Assembly (NCBI RefSeq): GCF_041381155.1
Contig: NC_091135.1
Span: 48,644,086 to 48,708,085, forward strand
Origin: Argopecten irradians
Taxonomy: Eukaryota > Mollusca > Bivalvia > Pectinida > Pectinidae
Direction of reading: 5' to 3'
Length of the DNA stretch: 64,000 nucleotides
Below are positions 12,516 to 23,870 of this stretch, piece after piece. Each line of letters opens with the position of its first letter. Position 1 is the stretch's first letter. The position numbers and the translations under genes were made by a program. The notes beneath the pieces were generated by a model, which ran no database searches, was not told the origin of the DNA, and saw only the letters and a program-made list of their open reading frames with translations.

Positions 12516-13738
12516 AGGTCACCTGGCCATAGGTCATGGTGACCTCTTGCGATAGTTTTTGTCCGGCGTCGTGCGTCGTGTGACGTTCGTTAACATTTCC
12601 TTGTGAACGCGACAACTTTAGTACTTTAGTGTAAATATAAACCGAGCCTAATGAAACTTTATATGTATACTAACATTGGAACGATCTCAGAAGAGTTCGA
12701 AAATCAGCTTGATTCGACGAAATTTACGGAGTTATTGCCCTTTGCACTAATAATAACTATTGGACCTTGTAACCACGATAACTTTAAAGTGAACAGTCGG
12801 GCAAGAATGGCTAAAGTCGGTAAAAATGGTGTGAATGTATCCAGTATAATTTCTTATGAAATGGAAAAATAAAATCTCTCATCAAAATCTGTCTGCGTAC
12901 GAAGAAATTAATTTAAAGTATGGGAATTCTAAAACGTCCTCCCGGCTCACTATGTCCGTGGTTACATTTCCACACAGCCTCGCTTTCGATGCTTTCAACT
13001 TTTCTTTACTTTAATGGTCAGAACTGGGAAACTAAGCAGAACTTGACCGTCGTATTAATATGTGACAACTTTTGGAAGGCCAATGAACGCATTTAGACTG
13101 GTTTTCTTTGCCCGACTATTCACTTTAATAAGAATAAACCGAGCTTTACGAAACTTTGTATTTAGACTAACATTGTATTTATCTTGGACGAGTTCGAAAA
13201 TCGACCTGATTCGATTGTAACATACGGAGTTATTGCCTTTGTAATCATAATTATTGAACCTTGTGAACATGATAAAATGAGTAAATATAAACCGAGCTTA
13301 ATGAAATTTTGTATGTAGACTAACATTAGAAATATCGCGGACAATTTCGAAAATCAGCTTGCTTCGACGATATTTACGGAGTTATTGCCCTTTGCACTAA
13401 TAATAATTATTGGACCTTGTGAGCACAATAACTTGAATGAATATGCATTCAGCTTCATAAAACTTTGTATTTAGACTAAAATTGGAAAGATCTCGGACAT
13501 GTCAGAAAAGCGACCTGAATCCGAAGTTATTTCCCTTTGCAATTATAATTATTGAATTTTGTGAACATGATAACTTGAGAAAATTTGCACCGAGCTTAAT
13601 GAAATTTTGTATGTAGACTTATTAGATGTACATGTGTGTTCCTTTTTTGTGAACAAAAAAAATCAGTTGGCTAGTAAATTATTTAACTAATTTGTTTCAA
13701 ATATCAGGTGACCATTAAGGCCCATGGACCTCTTGTTA
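12516..13738 (+). mobile_element. AGGTCACCTG-ended non-autonomous element with internal repeats
   Basis: Starts AGGTCACCTGGCC and ends GGCCCATGGACCTCTTGTT. Inside, a unit of about 150 bp recurs four to five times, marked by 'aaccgagctt', 'gtagactaacatt', 'ttacggagttattgcc' and 'ggaccttgtgaac'. No coding capacity. It is interrupted by a second element at 12784-13128. Related pieces lie at 44500-44815 and 35622-36606. Confidence 0.65.
12784..13128. mobile_element. 345-bp MITE with TTAA-flanked inverted ends, nested
   Basis: Ends AGTGAACAGTCGGGCAA and TTGCCCGACTATTCACT (one mismatch as inverted repeats), each flanked outside by TTAA. It is inserted into one internal repeat of the 12516-13738 element. 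TTAA flanks suggest mobilisation by a TTAA-specific transposase (piggyBac or Kolobok type). A copy truncated at one end is at 29977-30285. Confidence 0.7.
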
Positions 13739-14091
13739 ACATCTAAGTATCTAAAAAAAGTTTATCATCCATTATAGTGTACCGTGACTACAAAATTTGT
13801 TTTACAAAATAAATGTTGGGGTGTAACATATTTTGCTTGAAAACATCGTAACGGCATAGTGTAAACCTTATTATTATATTTCATCAACGTAAGAAAACTT
13901 ATTTAAAGTTACAGTGAAGACCACTATGATACATATCATCATTTGTAGAAGATTATGGCTGCTTGTCTAGATAAAGCTACGTATACTGTGTAGAAATTTA
14001 AACAATACTCATGTTAACAACATTGTGTTAAACTTTATATAATTATATTTCAGACCATTTACTATTACATCAGGACCATTTATATATCGAA

Positions 14092-16182
14092 ATGTTTAAT
14101 ATGGAATTCACAGACCAAAGAGAATCATCCAAGCGAATGTCTCGACACCTAGACCATATGGAAGCAGTGGGCCCAGCAGAAACAGTCAATATTCGTCGTT
14201 TAATGCACTATTTAGTATATGGATCTCGCAATCACCAGCTGGAAATTTTTCCAACCGGTTCAAACGCAGAAGAATTCAACTTTGATACTTCCGATACTGA
14301 TCTAATGTTAGTATTCCAAAACTCGATAGTAATTCAAGAACATGAAAGGTTTCCAGACGGAGATAAAACAGTTTTTGTAATGGACAAGGCCGACTGTAGA
14401 CCCGGGTTTACATTACTCAAACCTCTGCATCTTCGACTGAATGAGCAACGGGACATTACAAATGCACATGTACATTTCCGAAATTCTTGTTATCTTTCAA
14501 GTGTTGTACTCGTAAGCAACACGATGTTTTCTGGAGCTCGCCTACATGGGCCTTGTTCAATGCGAATTTGTTCTTGTTCAAAACGTCATGAGACGGATTT
14601 CGCGTTTTCTTTCCATTGCCTGTCGTGGCCGGATGACCTGAGTGACTTCAGATCTCGAACCAAGTATTCTATATGGCCAGAACATCTGGTCAACCGTATC
14701 ATTCAAGGCGATTGCCACTTTGTAGCGATAGGTGACAAACATTCAGATCTGTTTGGAATGCAGTGGCGGATTTCGTTCGCGAAAGCTGAAAAGTGTCTTG
14801 TGATGTCATTCAATCACGTTCAGTTTAAAACGTATGCTTTACTGAAAACTTTCCTCAAACAGGTAATTGAACGAGACACAAGCATTAAAGACTCTCTCTG
14901 TTCTTACTTCATGAAAATAATTGTATTTCATGCAATAGAACATTGCGAAAGTTCTATGTGGGTAGATGAAAATGTACTCAATTGTTTTCGTTTTTGCTTC
15001 ACCATTCTCATTGAATTTGTAAATACTGTATATTTTCCTAATTATTTCATTCTCACAAACAACATGTTCCTTTCAAAGGTTTTTGGTAGAAGTAGGCGAA
15101 AGCTGCTTTTTGTGCTAAGTAGATACCAACGTATGGGATTGACATGTCTAAGTCTCTGTCCAAGTCTTGGGGGCACATTATATTGTCCGACAGATGACAA
15201 TCGTCACGCCCTTGTGGTTGAATACCATCTAGATTCTTATGTTCACCAAAAAATGTGTAGCTAATTTGTTCATGATATCAATAACGTCATTCAAAACATA
15301 ACAACAGTCATTTAATATTCATTGCATGATACAAATCTTTATGTAGAATTGGCTTTCTTGATGTCTTTTCTAATTAAAACATCTATAAGGCATATACATG
15401 TATCTGATTGTAACCACATGTGTTTGCGCTCTAACAGATTCCAATATAGCCAGTTCAGGAAGCATAGACGCATGCTACAAATAGCATCCGCCACAGACGT
15501 CTGTCGAGGACAGTCAACACTGGCCAAATTTTTACTACAATACTGGATGTTACAACAAAGCTCTTGAAGCAGCAGAACGACTGCTGTCTTTATGTTATAC
15601 GCGTTATATAGACATAGTAGTCAAAGGGTATACAAAACTACAAAAAACAAACTTGTACCAATATACATATAATATTGAACTTTCGAAAAGGCATTTTATC
15701 CACAGGAACTTGAGCTTAAAGTAATTCACAACCATGGAGTTGAACTTTCATCCCTGCCGTATGCTTTATTCTTGCTGGTGCTATCTAGTTACAGACTCGG
15801 TGAAATTTACATTTCTCGAGCTTACTTGGCCGAGCTATTAGAATTACAAACTGTTGATCAGGGAACTGAATGTCCTATAATACACAATATGATCGGGATT
15901 TGTCACCAACTTCTGGGCAATACAACACTGGCCCTTCAGGTTTTCGAGACGTCATGTCGGCGTTATTCAGAGAATATGGCTGCTGCCGTTCGGATTTCTG
16001 ATCTTTGTGAAACCGTCTTTGATCAAAGTGCAATTGACATTCTGGACTACTGTAATGTTAGAAGCCGATGTCAAAGCTCTGCAAGCGAGCAAAATGACGA
16101 CAAAGATGAAAATGTAAACAGTTTTAATTGCACAAAAGTTATGTACAATGTCGACCCAGTTAGCTTTGTAGCAATGTCTTAA
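14092..16182 (+). CDS. Mab-21 / cGAS-like nucleotidyltransferase (cGLR)
   Basis: Protein of the Mab-21/cGAS superfamily, cytosolic nucleotidyltransferases that in animals make cyclic dinucleotides on sensing nucleic acid. Exon 1 (ATG 14092, open to 15264) has the GS motif (G56-S57 in FPTGSNAEEF), acidic pair D68-x-D70 (SDTDLML) and a third acid D169 (ETDFAFSFHC), so the metal-binding triad is present. WP, R.R, WRISFAKAE and the YALLK helix are family features. By phase, exon 1 probably leaves at about 15256 (AAT|GTGTAG), exon 2 is 15438-15616, and exon 3 is 15706-16182. Exon 2 reads ATDVCRGQSTLAKF, then continues one frame over as YYNTGCYNKALEAAERLL; the switch is at a run of five T near 15528. 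So the gene has a 1-nt frameshift (or assembly error) in its C-terminal helical part. Exon 3 is TPR-like (LGNTTLALQVFETSC). An acceptor at 14053 may extend exon 1 upstream. Confidence 0.78.
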
Positions 16183-16766
16183 AATGTGAGTTTGAATGTA
16201 CGTAAAGTATTCAGTGGCCAGTAGCAGCTCACTGGTGGTGTCAACAGGGACACACTGTGGATTAACTGTCTACATAGAGCTCCGGGAATGGTATGTGTAG
16301 AAATGACATAGAACATCATGAATACTTATGCATTGACTAAAGCAAAGGCATAAGGAGCTTGTCTGTGTGTGTCTGGTATAAGACCATTCGCTCTGAATCC
16401 TGTAAATATGTATTTTCTCTTGACCAGTAGGAAGGTATTCGTATCCAACGCAGAAGGAACACATTTGTGCCCTGAACAGTATAGCGATAAATGGCTCTGA
16501 GCAATAGGCACCTACACTGAATATATGCCCTGAACACACTTGTGGTTGGACTATGGCATAGGGGCATATATATGTTCTAAACTAATAAAATCGTATGATT
16601 CACTCATTTACTGTATCTTATATATTTTAGCTTGGTTAAAAGCTACAATTTTTACTCTTTTTTGTTTTCATGCTTACATCACTCAATTCCTTTGGTGGGG
16701 TTTGGCGGAGTTTGTGGCTTGGACACAGTAATGTTTCTCAAGTGTCCATGCGAACTTCCTCCGCCA
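16183..16766. other. 3' flank of the cGAS-like gene
   Basis: No further exon. At 16691-16770 a foldback pairs 'tttggcggag' with 'ctccgccaa' and 'ttggacac' with 'gtgtcca'. Confidence 0.4.
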
Positions 16767-16967
16767 AGTGGCGTAAAGTTTGCACCCCACCTGCGTATTT
16801 TGTGAATGGTTTTCTTTGTTTAATGACCTTTTGTTGTTATGTTATATATGTTTTATATATTTTATTCAAGTCGTTTTGTGGTAATAAAACGGCCAATTTT
16901 CAATTCACATTGGATTTCTTGTTTTGATTTCAGTTGAGTGATGTTAGGAGAATCACACATCATAAAA
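16767..16967 (+). repeat. 200-bp direct repeat, first of three copies
   Basis: From 'ggcgtaaagtttgcacccc' to 'gagaatcacacatcataaa'. It recurs at 17442-17652 and 23873-24082. Contains AATAAAA within 'tggtaataaaacgg'. The second and third copies mark the left edges of the large tandem duplication. Confidence 0.75.
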
Positions 16968-17007
16968 TCATAATTAAATACTAAGTCAATTTAATTACAT
17001 TTATGAT

Positions 17008-17436
17008 GTGAATTACATATGTAATGTTGTATTTTACATGTTTATATTACACTATTTTCTTCGCGGAGGGATTTGTTTCCTTTGGTACTCTGTAAGGGAT
17101 CTAGCCTCTTTACCGTTTGAGCGCATGAATTCCGATCACGTGACTGCGGTTAGCGTCACTTCAGATATCAGCGCAGAGGCCATAGGTAAGATTCCCCTTT
17201 TCATGTTTTACCCACCTCCATCCCCTTAAGCGCCTTCCAAGAATTTTATTTTGGTGTTAATACAATTTTTTTATTTTGGTGTTAATACAAATTTCTGGGC
17301 TTTTGGTGCCAATTTCTATCAATTTACATCTGGTCTTCTGTGTTTTTGCACCACTTTTTAATGTACATGTATGTATTTGAAGTCTGTTCTTCTGTGGTTT
17401 TGCACCACTTTTTAATGTATGTATTTGGTGGGATTG
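17008..17436. other. Short tandem repeats and a possible first exon
   Basis: 17255-17436 holds two small tandem repeats ('tattttggtgttaatacaa' twice; 'ttttgcaccactttttaatg' twice). At 17125-17184 an ATG (MNSDHVTAVSVTSDISAEAI) runs to a clean donor (ATAG|GTAAGA) and contains a CACGTG box; it could be a first exon on the + strand, but no second exon was found. Confidence 0.3.
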
Positions 17437-17797
17437 CAAGGCGTAAAGTTTGCGCCCCACCTGCATATTTTGTGAATGGTTTTCTTTGTTTAATGACCTT
17501 TTGTTGTTATGGGTCATTGTTATGCAATATATGTTTTATATATTTTATTCAAGTCGTTTTGTGGTAATAAAACGGCAAATTTTCAATTCACATTGGATTT
17601 CTTGTTTTGATTTTAGTTGAGTGATGTTAGGAGAATCACACATCATAAAGACATATTTGTGCATTGGATAGTAGGGAGATAATTGTACCCTTTATAGTAG
17701 TAATATACAGCATTTCCTGCACATTATGAAAACATACTATATATATACTTTTCATGAGCAAAATAATTAGACCTGTTTACTGTGGCATTATATAACT

Positions 17798-20533
17798 TTA
17801 ATAAAGAAAATGTGTGTTGTTTTCAAGTTCAGTTCGGACCGTTGGTAATTATATAAATTGCAGGACACAAAACGAAGAATTCATGTGGAATTTGTTTTTC
17901 TCTTGTATTGTATTTCTTTCTCATATATCAAACATATGTGGCACATTACATAGAAATAAAATGAAAGTTCACTCGTATTGGTAATCCAATATGTAGACAC
18001 CGAATTAGTTGTCCGTAGATGGCGATCCACCTTATAAAAGTTCAGAGTTGGAATAATGTTCACACACAGTTCACTATTTGGTAATCCAAGAAATATCCGT
18101 AGTGACCGCCTTGAAGGTTGGGAATCCAACTGATGTTCATAAATCAGGCATGGGTTTTTATAATAAAATGACCATTGTCCGATAGGTAAACCCGGATGTA
18201 ATCAAGATCAATAGCATAAAGATATTATCACAATTAAACGACTTGACAATATATCGGCAGTTTGATATGAAATATATCTACTTAAGCTTATCAATGACAC
18301 CATTGCCTCAAGGAAGGTTATAAACACTTTGACATGTGAATACTATATGTAATTGTCGGTCACTCCACAAAAATAAGACCACAATGCCTTAGGGTAGATT
18401 TTAAACTTGTCAACACATCTATAGGTAAAATATACAATTATATGACAACAAAGAACATCTCAAATTTCTCTATGACAACTTCCTTCTCGCTCAGGAAGAC
18501 TCTGTCCCAGAGTCTAACTTATTTGTCAAACAAGTCAGTGTTGATAATCTAAATACACCTAGGCTTTTCTCAACTGTATAACGTGCATTCAATAGATTGT
18601 CCATCAAATTAACACACATGTAATAAAAGTGGATACTGTTGTTTTCAAGAGACTGTCATTGGATTTCATTGACTCCTTCAAATCTAGAAGTATAATTAGC
18701 TTAAGCTTAAGCATGGGTTAGCAAAAACTGCTAAAACTTAATAGTAACCAAATTGGTTTCCAAAATTTCCTCGACTTCGATTTGGCCGAAATGGTTGGTT
18801 ATGATTGGGAGGTGCGTAATTTTGACAATTTTGTCGAGACGTTTGAGAATTTACAAGCAAATTTTCTCTTTCGAAATTCTGAATCGTGCTTTCAAGATTA
18901 GCGATTGTTTCCTTATATTTTGTGATGTCTTTTTCAAGACGAGCTATTTGACCAGATTTATCATCGTTTCTTTTTTCAAAAAATGCATTCTCCCGTTTTA
19001 AACGCTCATGTTCACTCTGATACAAATTAAACGTTTCTGCAAAGCTGACTCTTAACTCATTAGTATAAGTTTGATTCTCGTTTAGTTCTAATTTCAAGCG
19101 TTCATTTTCAGCTTCAAGATTTTCTTTGGTGCTTTTGAGCTCTTTAATTTCCAGCTCGTTTTCATTTGTGCCAATTTTGCTTTTGATCTGTGGTACAATT
19201 TGTACTTGAATTTGATTTCTTTTGTTTATTTTTGTGAATTCTGAGTCAGAAAGGTCCGAAAATGGAAATTCACATACTATTGATTTTCGCGAGATGAACT
19301 CTGACATGCGTTTTGCGTCCCTGCTTTTATGAAATTTACTTTTTGATTTATGATTTTGGTTTGATTGGTCCGAAATTGGGCGCTTTGAAAAACAAGCCCG
19401 TGAGAAATGTCCGAATTTGCCACATCTGAAACATTGGGCTGATTTTGCCTGACAAGTGATTTTAACGTGCTCTTGATAACAATGGAATACCCACTTACCA
19501 CATCTAAAACACTGATTCCGATGCGACGATTTTGGCCTGATAGATGACATCGGGGGTTCCTGGTGTCTTGTAGCCGTTGTTTGGCAGGCGTCGTCGGATG
19601 AACGTGTCCATCTTCGGTTGAAAGGTAGATTTGGTAGAAACGTTGTTCGTGTCGTTGAGGGGAATGCTCTTTGGTACGACATTTCATTTCGGTATGTGGT
19701 ATCCATTGTTGAAATGCGGAGCAGATTTGTGGCAACAGTACTAGTCTTGGTGCTCCAAGGTTGGGGTCTCGCTGAGGTTCCCGGGGATCTTGTACGTAAC
19801 TTGGCTTAACTGTGGCAAGTTACTCCGAATTCTCTCACCAATTTTAATAAAGAAAATGTGTGGGTTTTTTTAAGTTCAGATAGGACCGTTGGTAATGATA
19901 TATATTGCAGGACACAAAACGAAGAATTCAATTGGTATTTGATTTTCTCTTGTATTGTATTTCTTTCTCATATATCAAACAAATGTGGCACATTACATAT
20001 AAATAAAAAGAAAGTTCACTCTTATTGGTAATCCAATATGTAGACACCGAATAAGTTGTCCGCAGATGGCGATCCACCTTATTTTATATAGAAGTTCAGA
20101 ATTTGAATAATGTTCACACACACAGGTCACTATTTGGTAATCCAAGAAATATCCGTAGTGACCGCTTTGAAGGTTGGGATTCCAACTGATGTTCATAAAT
20201 CAGGCATGGGTTTTTATAATAAAATGACCATTGTCCGATAGGTAAACCCGGATGTAATCAAGATCAATAGCATAAAGATATTATCACAATTAAACGACTT
20301 GAAAATATATCGGCAGTTTGATATGAAATATATCTACTTAAGCTTATCAATGACACCATTGCCTCAAGGAAGGTTATAAACACTTTGACATGTGAATACT
20401 ATATGTAATTGTCGGTCACTCCACAAAAATAAGACCACAATGCCTTAGGGTAGATTTTAAACTTGTCAACACATCTATAGGTAAAATATACAATTATATG
20501 ACAACAAAGAACATCTCAAATTTCTCTATGACA
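17798..20533 (-). mobile_element. Gag-only LTR retrotransposon, non-autonomous
   Basis: Minus-oriented element with terminal repeats at 19844-20533 (5') and 17798-18477 (3'), flanked by a 5-bp target duplication TAACT (17793-17797 and 20534-20538). The empty site is preserved in the right duplication unit at about 24213. Inside the 5' LTR is a primer-binding-type TGG (19840 downward), and before the 3' LTR a purine tract (gcgagaaggaag). Only a gag-like frame is present and no pol, so it would depend on a relative. It looks otherwise whole. The LTRs differ at about two dozen places, almost all in one half, so age by divergence is unreliable; moderately young. Confidence 0.82.
18738..19706 (-). 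CDS. Gag-like zinc-knuckle/coiled-coil protein of the LTR element
   Basis: 322 residues, uninterrupted. It has two CCHC-type knuckles around residues 60-110; the second is canonical (CFRCGKFGHFSRAC) and the first is irregular. A long coiled coil follows (heptad-like runs such as LEAENERLKLELNENQ, about residues 170-290) and an Asn/Pro/Arg-rich tail. Knuckles before the coil is the reverse of the usual Gag order. No protease or polymerase domain. Treated as part of an LTR fossil. Confidence 0.7.
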   Translation of the reverse strand: MDTTYRNEMSYQRAFPSTTRTTFLPNLPFNRRWTRSSDDACQTTATRHQEPPMSSIRPKSSHRNQCFRCGKWVFHCYQEHVKITCQAKSAQCFRCGKFGHFSRACFSKRPISDQSNQNHKSKSKFHKSRDAKRMSEFISRKSIVCEFPFSDLSDSEFTKINKRNQIQVQIVPQIKSKIGTNENELEIKELKSTKENLEAENERLKLELNENQTYTNELRVSFAETFNLYQSEHERLKRENAFFEKRNDDKSGQIARLEKDITKYKETIANLESTIQNFERENLLVNSQTSRQNCQNYAPPNHNQPFRPNRSRGNFGNQFGYY

Positions 20534-21076
20534 TAACTATTACCACAAGTTGAAACAACTTATTTAACTATTATCATAATTCTTTTTTTTTCTAAGAAAT
20601 TTTCAAAACTAATGGCTTCTGAGACTGAACATTTATTCATTAATACAGACTTATGCAACACATAAATGATATTTCAAACTTACTTATTTAGATACTCATA
20701 GTAAGGTATAAAGTCAATATATATATTCAGACAATGCAAACTGGTGTAATTGAGCGTCACCTGAGTACAAATTGCTATGACGAAAAAGGAAACTGATTTT
20801 GAATGAATAAAATTATTTTTGTTTTGCATAAATTGGTTAAAAATGTTTTGATTTAATTTGGTTTGATAATTACTTTTTGTGTGAACCTTACGTTTATTAG
20901 AACCTTTCTAATAAGTACTAGTCTTTCAGGTAGAAGGGCTTTACAGAGAAAGACAAAGTTACAAAAAAGAAAAGAAAACCGTCATGGAAATGAGATATTT
21001 TTTACTTCATTATTTCAGTCACATTTATTACAAATTATGCATAAGTAAAATTTATAAGCAATGTTCATGTGATTTT

Positions 21077-21650
21077 TTTTAGATCATCTGATCCGAAAGG
21101 TCAGGGATACTTATAGTCACCATGCTTCTTCCGTCGTTGTCCGCCGTCCTCCGTGCGTTAACTTCTTCTCGAGTTCTACCGGTGTGATTTGGCTGAAACT
21201 TGCCTGAAATTATCCTGACATGGTCCCGACAAAGTGTTGTTATTTTTTTGGGTTGATCAAAAATCCAAGATGGCAGCTACAGCCGCAATAGTGATAATAC
21301 ATTTTGAACTTTTTCTCAAGTACTACCTTTGCAATTTGACTGAAACTTGCCAAAAATGATCCTGACATGGTCCCAACAAAGTGTTGTTATTTTTCGGGTT
21401 GATAGGAAATCCAAGATGGCCACTTTCGCCGCCATCTTGAAAACACATTTTGAACTTCTCAAGTTCTACCTCTGCGATTTGGCTGAAACCTGCCTGAAAT
21501 GATCCTGGTATGATCTCGACAAAGTGTTGTTACATCACTGGTTCATCCCAAATTGAAGATGGCTACCATGACACTATATCTATTTGATTTCCTATATGAC
21601 ATTTGGCAAGGTAGTCTGATGACCGTTAAGGCCCTTTGGCCTCTTGTTTA
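21077..21650 (+). repeat. Non-autonomous repeat in left duplication unit
   Basis: From 'agatcatctgatccgaaagg' to 'ggccctttggcctcttgttt'. Inside, a unit with 'tttggctgaaacttgcc', 'atcctgacatggtcc', 'aaagtgttgttat' and 'ccaagatggc' recurs three times. Its end resembles those of the AGGTCACCTG family. An equal copy lies at 24758-25331. Confidence 0.6.
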
Positions 21651-23512
21651 TGTTACTCGTTGACATTTGACCGGGAAAATGTTGATGTTAGTGTCAGTGT
21701 TTGGCATTTCATTGTATCGATGAGAACAGTTCACGCAAGACCCTGTAACTGCGTCATAGTGTGGTAGACATTAAGCCGCAGGGACAGACATAACTTATAA
21801 CATGACATCGATCTATCAAATTTCCTATTTCCTCTTCATTGAGTGTTTTGTGGTACCTTGATTGACACAAACGAATATATATTTTCAACAAATGCAATTT
21901 GGGGGGCATTTATCAATAAATTATGCAATCGATGTCTAGTGAATGTATATTTACCTTCTTAATTACGTGTTTATTGTCATCTGTGGTTCCCGTTGAGTGA
22001 TTTTGAGTCAGTTATCAAATATGAGATGGATCATAAAAAATTATCAAGACTTATTACAATACATTACTTACAATTCATATGGTTTGATTTTACAAATAAG
22101 AGCTCAAATTTTATTCGGCAGTACTACCTACAAAGTAGTAAAATGAGTACATATGGTCTAATCTACGATTTCAATAAACATTTTTACAGTGTTATTAGTA
22201 ATTGTATGCCTTCTGAAAAAAAAACCACTTTATGGTTTTAAATAGATTACTGAAGAAAAATAACATGTCAGAAACCTAAAGATTGACTTACAGTTAATTA
22301 GGCATTGTATTATTAGGTATCCATTTCAGACTTGTGTTTGGATTGTGGTTGGGAGGAACGATGGTTTGAATGTCAACAGTTGAGATTATTTAGAGACTGA
22401 GGCTTCTATTTGTGTGTACATGTATACAGCAGTATAATATTGGTTAGTTGTTTAACTATGGTTTTGTACAGTGGGCTTAAAAAGAATGGTTTGGAAGGGT
22501 GGTCAATCAGTTATACCCTGGTAACGAAGTACAGAGTTTACCACCATCAGCTTGTATACCCGTTGAAAAAAATGTCCGAATAACATTTTATAAACTACCA
22601 AAAATCTTCAATGAAACTTGGCAGCAATGCTGGGGACCATGTGGAGATGCATGCAGGGTATCATTTTGGCTGAAATAAGTGGGGTAACGGGGGCATAGCT
22701 GTAAACGTATTCATCTTAGCGCAGTCAGATTTTAGCACGATCGCGATATATTGTGAATTGATTTATTACCACGAATACAGGTGAGCGTAATCGGGTCGTT
22801 CAATAACGAAAACATCATTTTACAAAATTTAGCGCTGCACATAAATAAGATTTTCAAAGATAAAGAAACACCGCTAAAATAAGTACTTTTATAGTATGTA
22901 GCCACTGGCTTACAGTTCTAATTGAAGGACGATCTCTCCAGATTCCGATGTGTAATTCGCTGAGTAGTGTCGATTTGTAATTGGCTAATTGTTGTTAATT
23001 GTATAGTGCTATATCACTGACGCATTCTGACAGATATCCCGACCAGCACACATCATCTGGCCGAAGTGTTGTATCACAAGAGGTGTTCAGAAAATTCAAA
23101 AGAGAGCCAAAGTTGAAGCCTACGAATAATATAAGCGAAACATGTATTTAAATTCTACGACCAGTTGACTTGTGTAATGAGAGTAACATGCGCAATTCGA
23201 ACAGTTCAAGTTCCGCGCAGCCAGCTAATCCTTATTGCTGTCAATAGGAGGAATCATCAAGTAAACCTAGAAATAAATTTGAGAAATGTACTTGTGCGTT
23301 ATAGTGATGACAAGAAAGAGGCATTCTATACCCTGATAGTTGATTACATAAACGACATACTCATTGACTTTTTAAAGTCGGCTTCATTTTATCCCAAAGC
23401 GAAGTAAAATATGATACATGATTATAAGCTGGCCACATCCTGGTTATATTGTTACGATCTGTTTATATATTAAAGTTTGTCAATCATTTGATATGCACAC
23501 AATAGAGTATCT
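21651..23512. other. Duplicated non-coding DNA
   Basis: Identical by eye to 25332-27193. Its open frames (21993-22241, 23165-23407) recur only because the DNA is duplicated. A weak SINE trace is at about 22995-23060 (tagtgctatatcactgacgc). Confidence 0.5.
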
Positions 23513-23700
23513 CTATACAGTTGTACATCTGCAAAAGACCACGTGTTTATCTTTATCTGTCCACGTGTCCGTGAGGCGGAGTCCAGCTTTCTCCACAATG
23601 TTGCGTAGCTGTTCCAAAGTGTATTTGCAGCTGAATCCTTCGCCTTCGTGGAAATATAGTCTTTCGCCCATCTTCATTGTAAAATCCATATTCAGTTGAG
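23513..23700 (-). pseudogene. Duplicate terminal exon of the EgtD-like gene
   Basis: Same acceptor (TTTTTCAG), same 61 residues and same stop TAG as the exon at 27194-27381. No copies of the earlier exons lie between the two, so it can act only as an alternative last exon (skipping the nearer one) or is an orphan. Both choices would give the same protein. Confidence 0.75.
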
Positions 23701-23870
23701 CTGAAAAATAATTTTGTGTCTAGGTTAAAATTTAAAAAAAATAAGTTTTTTTAAGTTTCGTGACGGATGTAGACACCGGAGTAGATCTATATCATACTAT
23801 GATCAGGAATTATTACCCAAAGGTGAGTATCAAGCTAATGTTAAAAATCCAATAGAAACTGCAAGGCGTA

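Larger units (their letters stand above)
17440..23870. repeat. Tandem duplication, left copy (with LTR insertion)
   Basis: Left unit of a direct duplication. The right unit is 23871-27540. Without the 2.74-kb LTR element the unit is about 3.69 kb. From about 21670 to 23750 the two units look identical by eye; left of that they differ at roughly fifteen sites. It contains a complete copy of the last exon of the EgtD-like gene (23513-23700) and an AGGTCA-type repeat (21077-21650). The junction is 'ccaatagaaact|gcaaggcg' near 23870. Confidence 0.9.

Noticed and set aside
15339-15527. Minus-strand frame over the cGAS-like gene
   Set aside because: Shadow of exon 2 on the plus strand.
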